NCBI GenBank assembly: GCA_977017575.1
Contig: CDRNVI010000053.1
Coordinates: forward strand, 1 to 64,000
Length of the DNA: 64,000 bases
Reading direction: 5' to 3'
DNA from: Paramoeba atlantica
Taxonomy: Eukaryota > Discosea
Below are positions 37,338 through 48,741 of this stretch, piece by piece (position 1 is the stretch's first letter; each line of letters opens with the position of its first letter). The notes under the pieces were generated by a model. It ran no database searches. It saw only the letters and a list, made by a program, of their open reading frames with translations, and was not told the DNA's origin. The position numbers and the translations under genes were made by a program.

Positions 37338-38654
37338 ATGAAGGCGGATCAGGACTTAACGAGGATTCCCCTCTCGTGCCCTTGTCTGGACCTAGAATTC
37401 CACCCACAACATGAATCGGTTGCTTGTGGCCTTATAAACGGCGAGGTTCTTATGTTCAATAGAGTGAACAAAGAATGGAAGCTGTACTACAAAATTGGAC
37501 GTCACACCCGATCCGTTCGATCGATACGCTTTGACAAAAATGGGACACAAATGTACACCGCCGGAGCCGATCGTCGACTACGATGTTACGATCTCGAGCA
37601 TGAGCACGAGACCTGGAAAACCTTACGCAAATGGCACGCGGGACCTGTGGAGCGATTAATGCTCATAGATAGCGGAAATGGAATAGATAGCTACCCTTTC
37701 TTAAAGAACACCTCTACGGTATATTCCAACACCGCGTTGCGTGGGACGCTCGTCGCGGGTGACACATACGGGGTGATTTGCGCCTATGACGTACGGAACC
37801 CAAAATCTCCCTCTCTCCGTTTTGAAGAGGATGGACACACAGACTACATCAGTGACTTGCTCTTTCTTGGGGATACGCGAAACGTGGTAACGCAGAAAGG
37901 ACCGAGTCTGCAGTATATCATGGCCTCTAGCTCCGGGGATGGAACCGTAGGGCTGTTCGATTTGCGACGCGCAGGGAAAGCACTTGGGTTCACCCAGGCG
38001 CTCAAATCACGTCAGGCGGACATTGTTGCAATGGATTGGGACATCGGAGCCGGTGGGGTAGACAGTCTTGTACACTGTGCGTTGTCAAATGGATGTCTGT
38101 GTTCATGGTCTGTATCTGATCTCACGACTAGCGTCGATGAACCGCGCAGAAGAAAGTGCTGTGGTAGTGGACTGAGTTGTCTTCACGTAATCAAGGAAGT
38201 AGCACCTAAGGCTACCCGCTTGCAACGCAGTCGGGCCCTTGTGGGCACTGAAGAAGCGAAACTGTGTTGCTTAGGGTTACAACCATATATGGAGATTTCA
38301 ACGGAAACTATTCATGAAGCAGACTCGGGTGGAGGTATTCACTGCTTCGCGCTGAGTTACTCATCTGAAATCTGTGTCATGGCGTGTGACGAGGATATAA
38401 ACTTCGTAGATGTTTCAAGATTTCTCCAAACCACGCTCACTGATTCTGCAGACACTGTATGTGAGTCTGGAAATCAAGTGGGAGAAGATTCGACCACGTT
38501 TCCTGCAAACGAAATTTATGGAACACACAAACATGAACCTATAGAAGATGAATCTTACGACAGATCTACTGGTGCGGTGCGTATATCTTGTGAGACAGCA
38601 AAAACCTCTAAGCAGTCCAAGAAGAATGACGACTTTTTTTCTCAGCTTGAATAA
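37338..38654 (+). CDS. WD40-repeat protein, WDR55/Jip5-like
   Basis: A 438-residue beta-propeller protein. The first ATG is 37338; upstream the frame opens only with a TTG. WD repeats run from about residue 14 to 370, for example CLDLEFHPQHESVACGLING, SVRSIRFDKNGTQMYTAGAD with RRLRCYDLE, and YIMASSSGDGTVGLFDLRR. The order and the HTDYISDLLF segment fit the WDR55/Jip5 group, which acts in ribosomal RNA processing in the nucleolus. The C-terminal 70 residues are Ser and Lys-rich. The WD40 call is firm and the subgroup likely. Confidence 0.85.
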   Translation: MKADQDLTRIPLSCPCLDLEFHPQHESVACGLINGEVLMFNRVNKEWKLYYKIGRHTRSVRSIRFDKNGTQMYTAGADRRLRCYDLEHEHETWKTLRKWHAGPVERLMLIDSGNGIDSYPFLKNTSTVYSNTALRGTLVAGDTYGVICAYDVRNPKSPSLRFEEDGHTDYISDLLFLGDTRNVVTQKGPSLQYIMASSSGDGTVGLFDLRRAGKALGFTQALKSRQADIVAMDWDIGAGGVDSLVHCALSNGCLCSWSVSDLTTSVDEPRRRKCCGSGLSCLHVIKEVAPKATRLQRSRALVGTEEAKLCCLGLQPYMEISTETIHEADSGGGIHCFALSYSSEICVMACDEDINFVDVSRFLQTTLTDSADTVCESGNQVGEDSTTFPANEIYGTHKHEPIEDESYDRSTGAVRISCETAKTSKQSKKNDDFFSQLE

Positions 38655-39039
38655 TACCACATCAGTGTCATTTGCTGCCTCACAAAAGCTTTCATTAGTC
38701 AATGCTACACTGTATCTAAAAAGGTAAGTTGTGAAGTATACTAGCTTGTGTTGCAAACTTTTACATTACTCTTATTTGTTTTTCTTCGATATGTTGATTT
38801 TCAGAAAACCTTGCGATTTCCTAACACCGAAGATGGAGATTGTCGATTCTTAACACCGGAGATTCTATTCAGCAGTAGCTCGCTCCGAAATTCATGGTGA
38901 TACAAACAGAGTTTCACGTACAGTTGAAAAGTATGGTAATGAAACCAGCTGACATTTGCTTGACCACACCTTCCACGATGGAAATCAATTGTGCACTCCA
39001 AAATATTCATCATTTGGTAAGGTTTCCTTCTTGGACGCA
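38655..39039. other. spacer with a polypyrimidine tract and AG
   Basis: A pyrimidine-rich run from about 38765 ends TTGATTTTCAG at 38804, a possible acceptor for the giant gene 236 nt upstream of its ATG. TTCCTAACACCGAAGAT at 38819 and TTCTTAACACCGGAGATT at 38848 form a short direct repeat. Confidence 0.45.
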
Positions 39040-42000
39040 ATGAATAGGAGCATTTCTAGAATGCACTTTTTGCGGCAGACCTCCGCATTTCTTTTTCATA
39101 AGAGCGCTCCGAATTTCAGCTTTCAAGGTGATTCAAAAAAAATTTATTCCGCACATGATCGAAGAAATTTAGATGACACCGTGGAGACAAATTCTAGCCC
39201 TACATCTCGAACCAAAATAGATGCATACCTCAATGCGACGCCTGATTCGCTTCAAATGAAAAAGAGTACAGCACACTCTACTCGTTTTCCTTCCCGATAT
39301 TCAATGAAGTCAAATTATGACACTTTTATTGAGCTTTCCTTCGAAAGCCCTCTTGTGAACGAATATGTACATGACGAATGCTACGTTGAGGAAGATACAA
39401 AGAAACTTTTGGAGCAACCATCGTATTTATTGCAGGACCCTAGCCTATCGGATTCGCCGTCTACGATAATTTCGCCCGAATCTAAGGATCTACCTTTGTT
39501 AGAAGAATTAGCTACGATTTGTGAAGAAACGCACAAAGATTTTTCGATACGATTTTTCTTTGGAAAGCCGCATTCTCAACAAAAATTTTCCGGAAATACG
39601 ATGATAGAAAATACGCTCTCAACCAGTAAATCACTGTATCCTCGCAGACTACTACTTGATCAAGCACTTATGAGAAAAAAGAGCGCTTTTTTATCTGGCC
39701 TATTCTTGAGTATTCGTAATGAAAAAGAATTGTTTCAACAAAAAATTAGAGACCAAAGGCGTCCAACAGATAATGCTTCTACCTTGCACCCAAGTCCGTA
39801 TGATTCATACTACATTCATAATGAATGTAGTAACGGACGTACTCTGTGTAGGGGCGAAAATAATACCACAGAGTCTGAAACCGCCACTCCTGCACAAGAT
39901 TTAGAAAATTCGACAGATCAAATGCCAGAAAGAGATAGATACTCTCAATGGAATGTTCCGGCTGAAGAGAATGTGTTGCACCATGAGATGAAGCTCTTTA
40001 CAAAGTCCCTATTTCCGCCGGAATGTTTAAAATTTTCTAAACCGTTCCCTAAAAGCTTTGAATCCTCTAGGCTTGAAGAATCGAACATCGTACCTTCTTG
40101 CTCTATCGAAAATATATTAAGCTCTAATAAAAAATCGTATTCGTTAAGAACATTGGCCACGCGAAAAGAAACTAATACATCGGCGAATGTTCGTCAGGAA
40201 GGCAATCAATTGAGTCCTTTCCTGTCAATGATTCCTAGAATTTTCGATACTTTTTGCATTTCTTCAACGGAAGGTTCAGCAAAAGACCTTGTCCGATTCT
40301 ACCCTGATTTGTCAGTTCTTGTATTGGATTTATTAAGAAGACAGCCGGAGGAAGCGCGACATCAGACCCTATTGACAACATCAAAGCTAGAATGGCTAGC
40401 ACAAGGCATTTTGGAATATGTTTATGACGGAGAACGGACCGCAAAACGTGAAATTGCATTCTCAAGCCGAACACTCTCCGTCTTGTTTCCAAAAACTGAT
40501 TCAAAAGAAGTGAAAAAATATTCTTACACTGTGTTAAGAAATGCTTACGGTGAAGACGAGGTGCTACTCGGGCAGCGTCCCCTAGTTGCCCAAAGTCGAT
40601 CTACACCTACATTCGTAATCAAAAACAAAATTCAGGCTACAGAATGGATAGTGGCAATTCAGGCTTTTGTTTCGCTAGAAAATCTTGCCTGCCATTTCAG
40701 TCAGGATAGTGTTTCTGTCCTATACAAACCGAAGCTTGTTTCGTTTATTATTGCTTCTCTTGGTGCCTGTATGGACTTACCTCCTCCAAAGAACAGTAAT
40801 CTGGGTACCAATGCTCATAGCAAGGAAAGCAGTACACGAAACAGTGACTCAATCCTATCGCTATACGAACGATCACAGAAATATAATTGCGCTGTATCCG
40901 ACTTCGCATTATCTTATGTAATGCGTGCTTTGCATAAAAAACCGGAGAAATCGTGGGAAATGTATACCAATTCGAGACGCTTGCAGACAGCAGCACACGG
41001 TTCCCTTCAAGTCTGGGCGCTTTACCTTCTAAAAAGTCATTGTCTTTCTTGGTGGCGCGCTGTTAATCTGTTGGGTGATATACTTGCATACAGACGCCAC
41101 GCCTTGTATGAACGTCGAACAATTGGTGACTTCTGCAAAAGGAGCTCAGCAGATGCTACTGGCCAGCTTGAAGAATTCGAACATCCTACAAAGGAAAAAT
41201 TTCGCCCAACTGAAACGGAGCTTATATCAGTTCTCTCTAGTGCAGCCTCATGGGAGCAGTGTGCTATTACGCTACGCTATGCATACGACGTATCCGTAGG
41301 AGCGGGACACTCATTTTCCTCTTGGCGATTATGTATTTTGTGCTTGAGGCGTCTGGGTCAACTGAAGTCTAAACGCGTTGTGTCACTACAATTAAAAAGT
41401 GTGTGCTCCAACATTGTGTGGAAAATGGCACGCATGAGGAAGAGCGTTCCTACGCTTGCTCGTTTGCATGCGGCTACCATACTTTTAGAAAACACCTTAT
41501 GGAATCTCGCTCTTGCAGTTTTACAAAGTGACAGTACTATAAGTCATGTGCATCACTTATCAAAATCGCTCGTGAAACAAAAATATATTGAGGTACCTTC
41601 ATGGATGGAGGCGCTTAGTTTGATTCGTTGCAATAAGATGCGGAAAGTACCTCTGGCAATTTTTGAAGCGCTACTCCGGAGCTTAATATTCGATTTTCCT
41701 TCTCATGTATGTACAAATCGCTGGTTAGGAGAGAAGCTCACAACTCCTTGGAAAGTTGTCGTGTACGTGGTTGAAAGCTGGCGCCAGAATGGGACGGTAT
41801 GGCCCTACAGCAGCGCCCCCTTTCATTTATCTCCATACGCTTCAGCTTTGTTGTATACTGTTCCCAAGATTCCATCCAAGGGGATTCTGGACACCATTGC
41901 GGCACCGGTTTGCCTTTTTATGGATAACACCTTTGACACAATTCTTTTGAAACGGTTAGACTACGCTGCTTTGTTCCGACTCATACGGTGTAGTGCGGTA

Positions 42001-45000
42001 GCGAAAGGTGTGGACGAATGTGTAGTTGGAGGCAAACGACCCGAATTTCCTTTTTCCTTGTCAAAATTCCTATCTATCGGACCACTTTGGACGGCCGCCA
42101 TTCATGTTTGGCTTAATTTTGAGGGGGCAAGGGTACACGGACACCTCATTGAATTGTTGTTGCGCCACAGACTTTATCACAAGACTACAAACCTAGAAAA
42201 CACACTGTATGTTCCATCCGAAGAAAAGACTACTGACCAAAGGTACCCCAACTTTAACAAGATTATGTTGCGTGCAGAAAGAAAACGTCTTCCTCTGAAC
42301 AAGGCGGCAAATGTACGACCAATGCAGGAGAACGACCTTCGGGCATGGTTATTGAGTGCCGCTCCTATATCACGCACAACTGCTCATTATTACATAAGAA
42401 CTTACGCAAAATATCTGTGTGATGACACTCTTGGAGCAGATAACCGAGATCCGACTTCCCATCATGATGTAACGATTCCTGAATTCCAAGAACGAAGCAG
42501 GATTGAAATGCATGCTTTGCTGCGTCACTGTCCTACTGGCCGTTTGCTGATCGAAAAATACTTCCCCTCTTTGCAAATAAAGTGTAATTGGGATGTCGGA
42601 GACTTCCTTCAAGCATTTATGTTGCAACAGGCTTCAAAGAACGTTCCTTTTCATAGCGAGATAGGCGAAGACAGGGGAACAAATTTTTTAAATTCGAATT
42701 TCGGTGGTCACACCGAAGTAGCTTGGAATCTATCGTTAAGCTCCGGCGGAAGAAAATTTATTGACGTCTTGGTTCATCATGTGGAAATGCCAAATTTCAT
42801 TGAAATTATTGGTACTGATGTAGATTCTGGTATTCGTAGATTGAATCAAAGTGATAACGTGAAAATTTCCAGATGGATTGTTCCTCCGTGGGAAGTAATT
42901 CTCAGCCATTACGCGGCAGCGCTGAAAAAACATCAATTAAAGCCCAAACTACCAAAGGAACGCAAACTATTTGCAAGAGCCAGAGAATCACCAGGAGGGC
43001 TGTGTCGCGAATCAGAAGATTCCATAGAAGTTTCATCGATCTCTAGTGCTTCCACTTACAAAATATTTGCTGCGCTTGCCGTTTCTCGTCCATGGGCTCT
43101 GAGGCATGCTACCACAGACTATTTTTTAACACCGCTGTCTTGGTTCGTACATCGCGTACACGTTGCAGAACGCAAACGAAATATATACAGATACGGAAAT
43201 TACCTGTTATACTCAGCGATGAGAATGCCTGCGGGAGAATCCCTCATTCTGGCGATTCATATCATGCAACAAGAAGTCTTTGGTCTACTCGAAGAGAATG
43301 CTAAAGCAGTTAACACGCTACGACATTGTTTTTGCAACCCTTTGCTTTTAAAGAATTTGCATGCCGAAAATGATAAACTTTCATTCGGAGACATTGGTTC
43401 TATTTTGCAGCTCAACTCAATACTGGGGAATAAGCTTCAAGGAGCCACAAAAGTGAAGGATGTGACTGTAATGGATTGGGAGAGAGCACTTCATTCGTTT
43501 CGCGCCATTTGTACGCGAAGCGGCGTGCAGTGGACACCAAAACATGACTCAGACACTCATTGTCATTCAAAAGAAAGCTTTGCACGGTTTGATTCCCAGT
43601 TGATCAGAGATGCTCGCAAAATAAATGAAGTCGAATTGCCTTATTCCATAGCCGTACAACTTTCGCGAAACTGCGACAGACACGAACTGTCAAGATTGTT
43701 ACTTCATCCAGCTTACTTTAGACCTAGCTTAAAGTCAAGTTGCACTCATCTTTCTGTCTTTTTGCAGGTAATCAATCCAGCTTTAGATGATGAAATAAGA
43801 TTTCGACTACCCGTGCGCCTTCCTGTTGACGTTATATTGCGCCTCACTGATTTGCTCTGGGATGAAAAAGAAGCGTTCATTACAGAACACGAAAATAAAT
43901 TGAATCTTAAGTCAACGAAAACGTTATTTTCAGGGAAAAGAATTCCAGCACTTCTAAACCTTGACCAAGAGTCTCTTCGTCTACAATCCGTATCAGAGTA
44001 TTACCTTAGAGTATCCTGTAACTATGTGGAATGGGTAAACATAGTGTTTCGAAACATGAAATTCTATCCAGCTCTGACTTCCCGGCTGCTACTGTACATT
44101 ACCAATACGACGAAGCACAAAATCAAGGCGTCTAAGGGAACCACTAATCTGTTTTCCGTTGTGAAAAGGGGGGAAGGTATGGATCTTCCCATTTCAATTT
44201 CTACGGAGATACGGCGCATTTACAGGCATTTACTTGACACCCCAATGAGTCATTCGAAGACAAAGAGTTGGAGGCATTCGTACCTTGTTCGAATCCATTG
44301 TATGCTTGAAAAGGAACCATTTGCGAGTATTTCGGTTATGACTATACTACGCACGCTATTCATTCTCGCCCTTCGCCAGTGCCTTTTCGTTGATCACGTT
44401 CAAGTGACACACAAAAGGCTTCTGCAGGAAAACAAACGCGAGGAATTGCTGCTATTTTTAACGTTGTCCTTAGATTCAACGTTTCATTACGATGAAAGAT
44501 GGATTGAAAGTGTTACTTTACAGTGCACGCGTTTTTCTAATCATAGAGGAATAAATGCGCCAACCCTGGGAGAATTGGAGGGGGTCACACTTTGCTCTAC
44601 GAACTTCTATAGCAGGACTATTATAAATTCTATGCGTGGTGTGCCGAGCGGTATTCTAGAAACACATTGGGCAGCTGCATTGTACTGCATTCAAAGAACA
44701 AAACCGAGCGCAATGTTTCGAGCAGTTTCAGCGTCGTGGCGTTTAACGCTGGAAGTTGTTACACAGCTGCAGAATTTACACGAAAAAAATTCATTGAGTT
44801 TGTATTTTTCATGCCCCCACAATGACAGGAATTGCTCTTGCCTCAGAGATCGTTGTCAAAATTTGTTTGTGCATGCACTGCGTACTTTAGCCCGTTTTAA
44901 ATGTCGCAGGGAGGTCTACTCATTGGCCACGTACATGGTTCGCCGTGGTCTAGCCGATTCCTCAAGAGTGGTTCTTCGACTCGTGCGAAAATATACTGCA

Positions 45001-48000
45001 GAAAGTACTCGGGTTTCAGGATTAGTTTACGGGCTCTGTCAGCCCAGCGTTGACCAATGGTACCATGCAGTGTCTTTATGCTGTGCTCGATATCGTCAGT
45101 GTCTTAGCTCGACGTTACTGCTTCCTTTAACTTCACCGAACACTCCATGGTATGTTAATCTGAAGCTTATGGCCCTTGCTTTGGCACGAGGGACACCTTC
45201 TCGAGAGGTTTCACGTACCTTTTACGTCACTTTTCTAAGAGACAGTCTCCGAAAATCTTCTCATTACGAAGTCTGTGTTGCAGGAGTGGCTCGTACTACG
45301 CCGACGTGGGCAGTGCACGTACGCCCCCTTCAACGCATGTTCCACAGTCTTCACGCATTCGCACAACTATCGAATTCTGAGAACTCATACGCAAATTTGA
45401 GCCTTGAGAGGCCTGTGCAGTGGATATGCGCGCTCCACCTGTTTGCTCAATATAAAGCGACATGCGCTCCTGTGCTCTCGATTGTTGCAAATGGTATGGT
45501 CCGATCACTTCATACAAACACTGATCTATGTATGAAGTTTTACCACAACATTCGGCAAACGAGCTTGTCGAAAGAGGCGTTGACGCTGTGTCTTGATGTC
45601 GCTGTAAAAAAGGCTCGTTGGATGGATTGCTGTCGTATTGTTTTGCATCAAGTTCGCAGTGAGCCATATGTATCCGATCCTCTACGAAGTGCCGTCCTTC
45701 GCCTCTTTATCATGTGCTCCACGGATACTGTTCTTTTTGAGGCTCTGCTTTCTTCACCTAAATTAGTATCTGCGAAATCTCCAGTTTCGCCAAAGACTGA
45801 TGAGATCAGGAATCGAAAAACAGGAGAGAAAAAACAATTTTCAGCTTTGGATTACACAGTAATATCAAAGTCTTGCTTGGAAATGCTATTAGTTACAGCA
45901 GTGCAGTTTGGACGCTGGCAGTACGTACTCATGATGTGTAATGAGAACACATCTCCACCTGAAATGGGATCACAACTCAGAGACGACGATGCGCTCCGCA
46001 AAATTATTATCAGTGCATTGGCTAAACTGGCACCAAGTTATCTTTACCAGTTTGTCGTGCATTCAGATGATTTTTTGATTCCAGTAGCAGTACTCTTGCA
46101 TCACTATCAACTTCTTTTTCAAAGCCTCGTGAGCTCAAGAACCGCAACTCAGTCACATGAAGGCGACAGCAACGTAATTTTGGAAGGGGGGTCATCCCTG
46201 CCCGCGACATTACAATCCTTAAACGACTTGAACTTCGCTATGCGTCGCCCTGTAAGTCAAAAACTTTGGAATATTTTGAGCCACTTGAGCGAAAACCTTC
46301 ATCTAATAGCCAAGAAGGATCCGGCACTTATGGCGAACGAACAAGCATGGGCTCTAATCATAGATTTCATAAGATACAAGATTCCAGTCTCGCTTTTTAT
46401 TCGATTTTGTTGGGAGCCACTCAACCGTACACATTCCTTGAGTAGGGATCAAAACAAGACATACCAGGAGAATTTTCTTGACGTGCCTACTAATATGTAC
46501 TACTCAGACTTTCTAAAAGGATCCGGGGTATCAATATGGAATCCACTGGCACGGCTTGCCAGTTTCGCGGGGGATTGGAAATCGTCTTTAGCAGCGCTTC
46601 GCGCTCTGTCTACGCAGAGTAGAGCGACAGACTCCCATTCAATATCATCGCAGGGCTACTTATTTCTTCTTATCCGTGCCTTTATAGCAGAATTACTGCA
46701 GAAACGTGCTCTACACCACTCGTCGTTGTCTACTGATGTAGCTAAAAGGATGTTGGGATGGGCATTGCGCCTTTCATATTCACTGCCCGTTGAAGCTATT
46801 GTAAATAACACCTCTCCTGGGCAATCCCATGCCTGTAGCGAGACACTTGCTTTGTACTCCTACGAATTTTGTCAGAGATTACTTCGTTTTTTGACGTTTC
46901 CGTCAGCGATAGGAAAAAACGTTGTCAAAAGCACAAATAGTCATTCATTTGGTACGGAATTTGCAGACTCTTGGTCGAGTGCACTTGAATTAGTCTTCTC
47001 AACAAGAACTGAGGACAAGTCTTTCTGCTTTCCACCTCAGATTCTTTTCGCCGATATTATTTTTTCTTGCCTGGCTCGATTTTGTCCCGGAAATTGGAAC
47101 AAGGCTATGGCCCTCTTGAGTACCGCATGTAGCAATATCTTGGACGATGGGAAAAAGGTATGGCAGAATTTAGGATTAAAGGCTGCATTACAACCTAGAA
47201 CGATCGGCGCCACGATATGCCTGCTACATCAAGCGCGCCAATGGAAACGAAGTGTTCGGCTCTATAATTTTTATAATGAACAAAAAGCTACAAGTTGCCC
47301 TTTGCTCGAAATTAAAGAAAGAGTACGTCAACGTCCACGTGATAAACTGCATATATCGCATGATCCTACATTAGCACTTTGCTTCACGCTTGCTCAGGGC
47401 CATAATATGTGGCAATTTGTTTTGAAAATAGTGAATGAGTTGGACTTTACATCTCATAATGAGGGATTGGAGACAGCTCAGGCAGCGCAAATTAGAGCGG
47501 CTCGTGCACAGTATATTCTGCAAATAAATATTCTAGGAATTCAGTTATGCTGGAAGCTAAGGCGTCTGAAAACCGCGTTTATAATTTTGCGGAAATCACT
47601 ATGCCAACATGGTCGATACCTTTTAGACGAAAAGAACCAGAGATCCTTAGCGCTATTGGAGAATAAGCGCATAGAAGTCGGGCTTTCGAATTTAGAGGAG
47701 CGACCTTCCAAGTACATTTCACTTCTTAATTGGGCATGTGTAGTCGGTTTCAAGATCACTTATTCGTTAAAAGAACTGATAGAAAGGGAGAACGAATCGT
47801 CTGCTTGCGACGCCTATGTTGCGACGAAGAGATATTCTGAGATTGGCGTACGATGGAGAAACTGCCTGACAATGCTTCAGCTTTGTTGGCAGGAGAAGGT
47901 ACCATTTCTTCCCAAAACACAAATTTTTGTCACGAGAATGCTTCTAAAAGTTACCCCCTGGGAAATTGCCTTGCATCATATGCAGCGAATAATCGTCTTA

Positions 48001-48369
48001 TCTTTTCCCTTAAATACACAGAAGACGACATTCATTGAAAGTAACAAGTTAGAAGAAACATCTAGTCACCTAGAGCAACTGTTCCCGATATCGAAAACGA
48101 AAGTTCAAACGCATTTACTTAACGAGGTGCTAAAAACACTTATTTCACTCATCATACGAGCCCCGGCAAAACTACCTCACCGTATCCCGAGTCAACGGGT
48201 AATCGAAACTGTATATACTACTATGAAACAAACGTCTCCTTTGACTCATTATTGGATGGCATTATTCTATCAAACGCACGAGCTCAAACTTTCTAGAAGC
48301 TCAGTTGCTCGATACAAGTATCATGTAGCACGTTTACATTCATCTATGGGACAACGTGGATCTTCATGA
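39040..48369 (+). CDS. giant helical-repeat (PPR-like) protein, probably mitochondrial
   Basis: A single frame of about 3,109 residues. The frame begins with a TTG at 38956; the first ATG at 39040 gives MNRSISRMHFLRQTSAFLFH, a good mitochondrial presequence. From about residue 550 to the end the protein is almost entirely alpha-helical hairpins. About eighteen carry a W-x(2-3)-A/C/V-L-like signature, such as SWEQCAITLRYAYD, VMDWERALHSFRAI, QWICALHLFAQY, GDWKSSLAALRALS, NWNKAMALLSTAC, RQWKRSVRLYNFYN and TPWEIALHHMQRI. This is the look of euglenozoan PPR/TPR-like mitochondrial RNA-binding and mitoribosome-assembly proteins. The first 500 residues are Ser-rich and poorly ordered. No catalytic domain was noticed. 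Its size is exceptional for the class. Confidence 0.85.
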   Translation: MNRSISRMHFLRQTSAFLFHKSAPNFSFQGDSKKIYSAHDRRNLDDTVETNSSPTSRTKIDAYLNATPDSLQMKKSTAHSTRFPSRYSMKSNYDTFIELSFESPLVNEYVHDECYVEEDTKKLLEQPSYLLQDPSLSDSPSTIISPESKDLPLLEELATICEETHKDFSIRFFFGKPHSQQKFSGNTMIENTLSTSKSLYPRRLLLDQALMRKKSAFLSGLFLSIRNEKELFQQKIRDQRRPTDNASTLHPSPYDSYYIHNECSNGRTLCRGENNTTESETATPAQDLENSTDQMPERDRYSQWNVPAEENVLHHEMKLFTKSLFPPECLKFSKPFPKSFESSRLEESNIVPSCSIENILSSNKKSYSLRTLATRKETNTSANVRQEGNQLSPFLSMIPRIFDTFCISSTEGSAKDLVRFYPDLSVLVLDLLRRQPEEARHQTLLTTSKLEWLAQGILEYVYDGERTAKREIAFSSRTLSVLFPKTDSKEVKKYSYTVLRNAYGEDEVLLGQRPLVAQSRSTPTFVIKNKIQATEWIVAIQAFVSLENLACHFSQDSVSVLYKPKLVSFIIASLGACMDLPPPKNSNLGTNAHSKESSTRNSDSILSLYERSQKYNCAVSDFALSYVMRALHKKPEKSWEMYTNSRRLQTAAHGSLQVWALYLLKSHCLSWWRAVNLLGDILAYRRHALYERRTIGDFCKRSSADATGQLEEFEHPTKEKFRPTETELISVLSSAASWEQCAITLRYAYDVSVGAGHSFSSWRLCILCLRRLGQLKSKRVVSLQLKSVCSNIVWKMARMRKSVPTLARLHAATILLENTLWNLALAVLQSDSTISHVHHLSKSLVKQKYIEVPSWMEALSLIRCNKMRKVPLAIFEALLRSLIFDFPSHVCTNRWLGEKLTTPWKVVVYVVESWRQNGTVWPYSSAPFHLSPYASALLYTVPKIPSKGILDTIAAPVCLFMDNTFDTILLKRLDYAALFRLIRCSAVAKGVDECVVGGKRPEFPFSLSKFLSIGPLWTAAIHVWLNFEGARVHGHLIELLLRHRLYHKTTNLENTLYVPSEEKTTDQRYPNFNKIMLRAERKRLPLNKAANVRPMQENDLRAWLLSAAPISRTTAHYYIRTYAKYLCDDTLGADNRDPTSHHDVTIPEFQERSRIEMHALLRHCPTGRLLIEKYFPSLQIKCNWDVGDFLQAFMLQQASKNVPFHSEIGEDRGTNFLNSNFGGHTEVAWNLSLSSGGRKFIDVLVHHVEMPNFIEIIGTDVDSGIRRLNQSDNVKISRWIVPPWEVILSHYAAALKKHQLKPKLPKERKLFARARESPGGLCRESEDSIEVSSISSASTYKIFAALAVSRPWALRHATTDYFLTPLSWFVHRVHVAERKRNIYRYGNYLLYSAMRMPAGESLILAIHIMQQEVFGLLEENAKAVNTLRHCFCNPLLLKNLHAENDKLSFGDIGSILQLNSILGNKLQGATKVKDVTVMDWERALHSFRAICTRSGVQWTPKHDSDTHCHSKESFARFDSQLIRDARKINEVELPYSIAVQLSRNCDRHELSRLLLHPAYFRPSLKSSCTHLSVFLQVINPALDDEIRFRLPVRLPVDVILRLTDLLWDEKEAFITEHENKLNLKSTKTLFSGKRIPALLNLDQESLRLQSVSEYYLRVSCNYVEWVNIVFRNMKFYPALTSRLLLYITNTTKHKIKASKGTTNLFSVVKRGEGMDLPISISTEIRRIYRHLLDTPMSHSKTKSWRHSYLVRIHCMLEKEPFASISVMTILRTLFILALRQCLFVDHVQVTHKRLLQENKREELLLFLTLSLDSTFHYDERWIESVTLQCTRFSNHRGINAPTLGELEGVTLCSTNFYSRTIINSMRGVPSGILETHWAAALYCIQRTKPSAMFRAVSASWRLTLEVVTQLQNLHEKNSLSLYFSCPHNDRNCSCLRDRCQNLFVHALRTLARFKCRREVYSLATYMVRRGLADSSRVVLRLVRKYTAESTRVSGLVYGLCQPSVDQWYHAVSLCCARYRQCLSSTLLLPLTSPNTPWYVNLKLMALALARGTPSREVSRTFYVTFLRDSLRKSSHYEVCVAGVARTTPTWAVHVRPLQRMFHSLHAFAQLSNSENSYANLSLERPVQWICALHLFAQYKATCAPVLSIVANGMVRSLHTNTDLCMKFYHNIRQTSLSKEALTLCLDVAVKKARWMDCCRIVLHQVRSEPYVSDPLRSAVLRLFIMCSTDTVLFEALLSSPKLVSAKSPVSPKTDEIRNRKTGEKKQFSALDYTVISKSCLEMLLVTAVQFGRWQYVLMMCNENTSPPEMGSQLRDDDALRKIIISALAKLAPSYLYQFVVHSDDFLIPVAVLLHHYQLLFQSLVSSRTATQSHEGDSNVILEGGSSLPATLQSLNDLNFAMRRPVSQKLWNILSHLSENLHLIAKKDPALMANEQAWALIIDFIRYKIPVSLFIRFCWEPLNRTHSLSRDQNKTYQENFLDVPTNMYYSDFLKGSGVSIWNPLARLASFAGDWKSSLAALRALSTQSRATDSHSISSQGYLFLLIRAFIAELLQKRALHHSSLSTDVAKRMLGWALRLSYSLPVEAIVNNTSPGQSHACSETLALYSYEFCQRLLRFLTFPSAIGKNVVKSTNSHSFGTEFADSWSSALELVFSTRTEDKSFCFPPQILFADIIFSCLARFCPGNWNKAMALLSTACSNILDDGKKVWQNLGLKAALQPRTIGATICLLHQARQWKRSVRLYNFYNEQKATSCPLLEIKERVRQRPRDKLHISHDPTLALCFTLAQGHNMWQFVLKIVNELDFTSHNEGLETAQAAQIRAARAQYILQINILGIQLCWKLRRLKTAFIILRKSLCQHGRYLLDEKNQRSLALLENKRIEVGLSNLEERPSKYISLLNWACVVGFKITYSLKELIERENESSACDAYVATKRYSEIGVRWRNCLTMLQLCWQEKVPFLPKTQIFVTRMLLKVTPWEIALHHMQRIIVLSFPLNTQKTTFIESNKLEETSSHLEQLFPISKTKVQTHLLNEVLKTLISLIIRAPAKLPHRIPSQRVIETVYTTMKQTSPLTHYWMALFYQTHELKLSRSSVARYKYHVARLHSSMGQRGSS

Positions 48370-48741
48370 AGCATATCATCAGAATGGAAGAAAGGGTAGA
48401 GCAAACGGGGTTTTCATTGATTTAATTTTTTTTTCATTAGACTTTTAAGAACTACCTGTAAGGAGTTCTGTGATCCGCTTTTAAACTCAGACAGTACCTT
48501 TGACGAGCCGAGAAAATGGAAAGATTTCGCACGCTAATTTCTTTTTTATGTATGGAACATTGGAATCCTTTGCAAGCCGAGAGATACCGTTCTATTTTTC
48601 CGTTAGTTTACCAAAGGTACAACTTTTAGTATCTCCCTCGTCTTTACAGCCTAGGTTTCTTTAAAAGAACTTCTTTTGTAGTTTGAATCTGATGCTATAA
48701 AATTCAAGTAGACACGTAGAGTTCGACCTGCAGGACAATTA
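48370..48741. other. spacer
   Basis: 372 bases, AT-rich with T runs. No gene or repeat seen. Confidence 0.5.

Noticed and set aside
38956-39039. N-terminal extension of the giant protein
   Set aside because: The frame there begins with TTG; the first ATG at 39040 starts a presequence.
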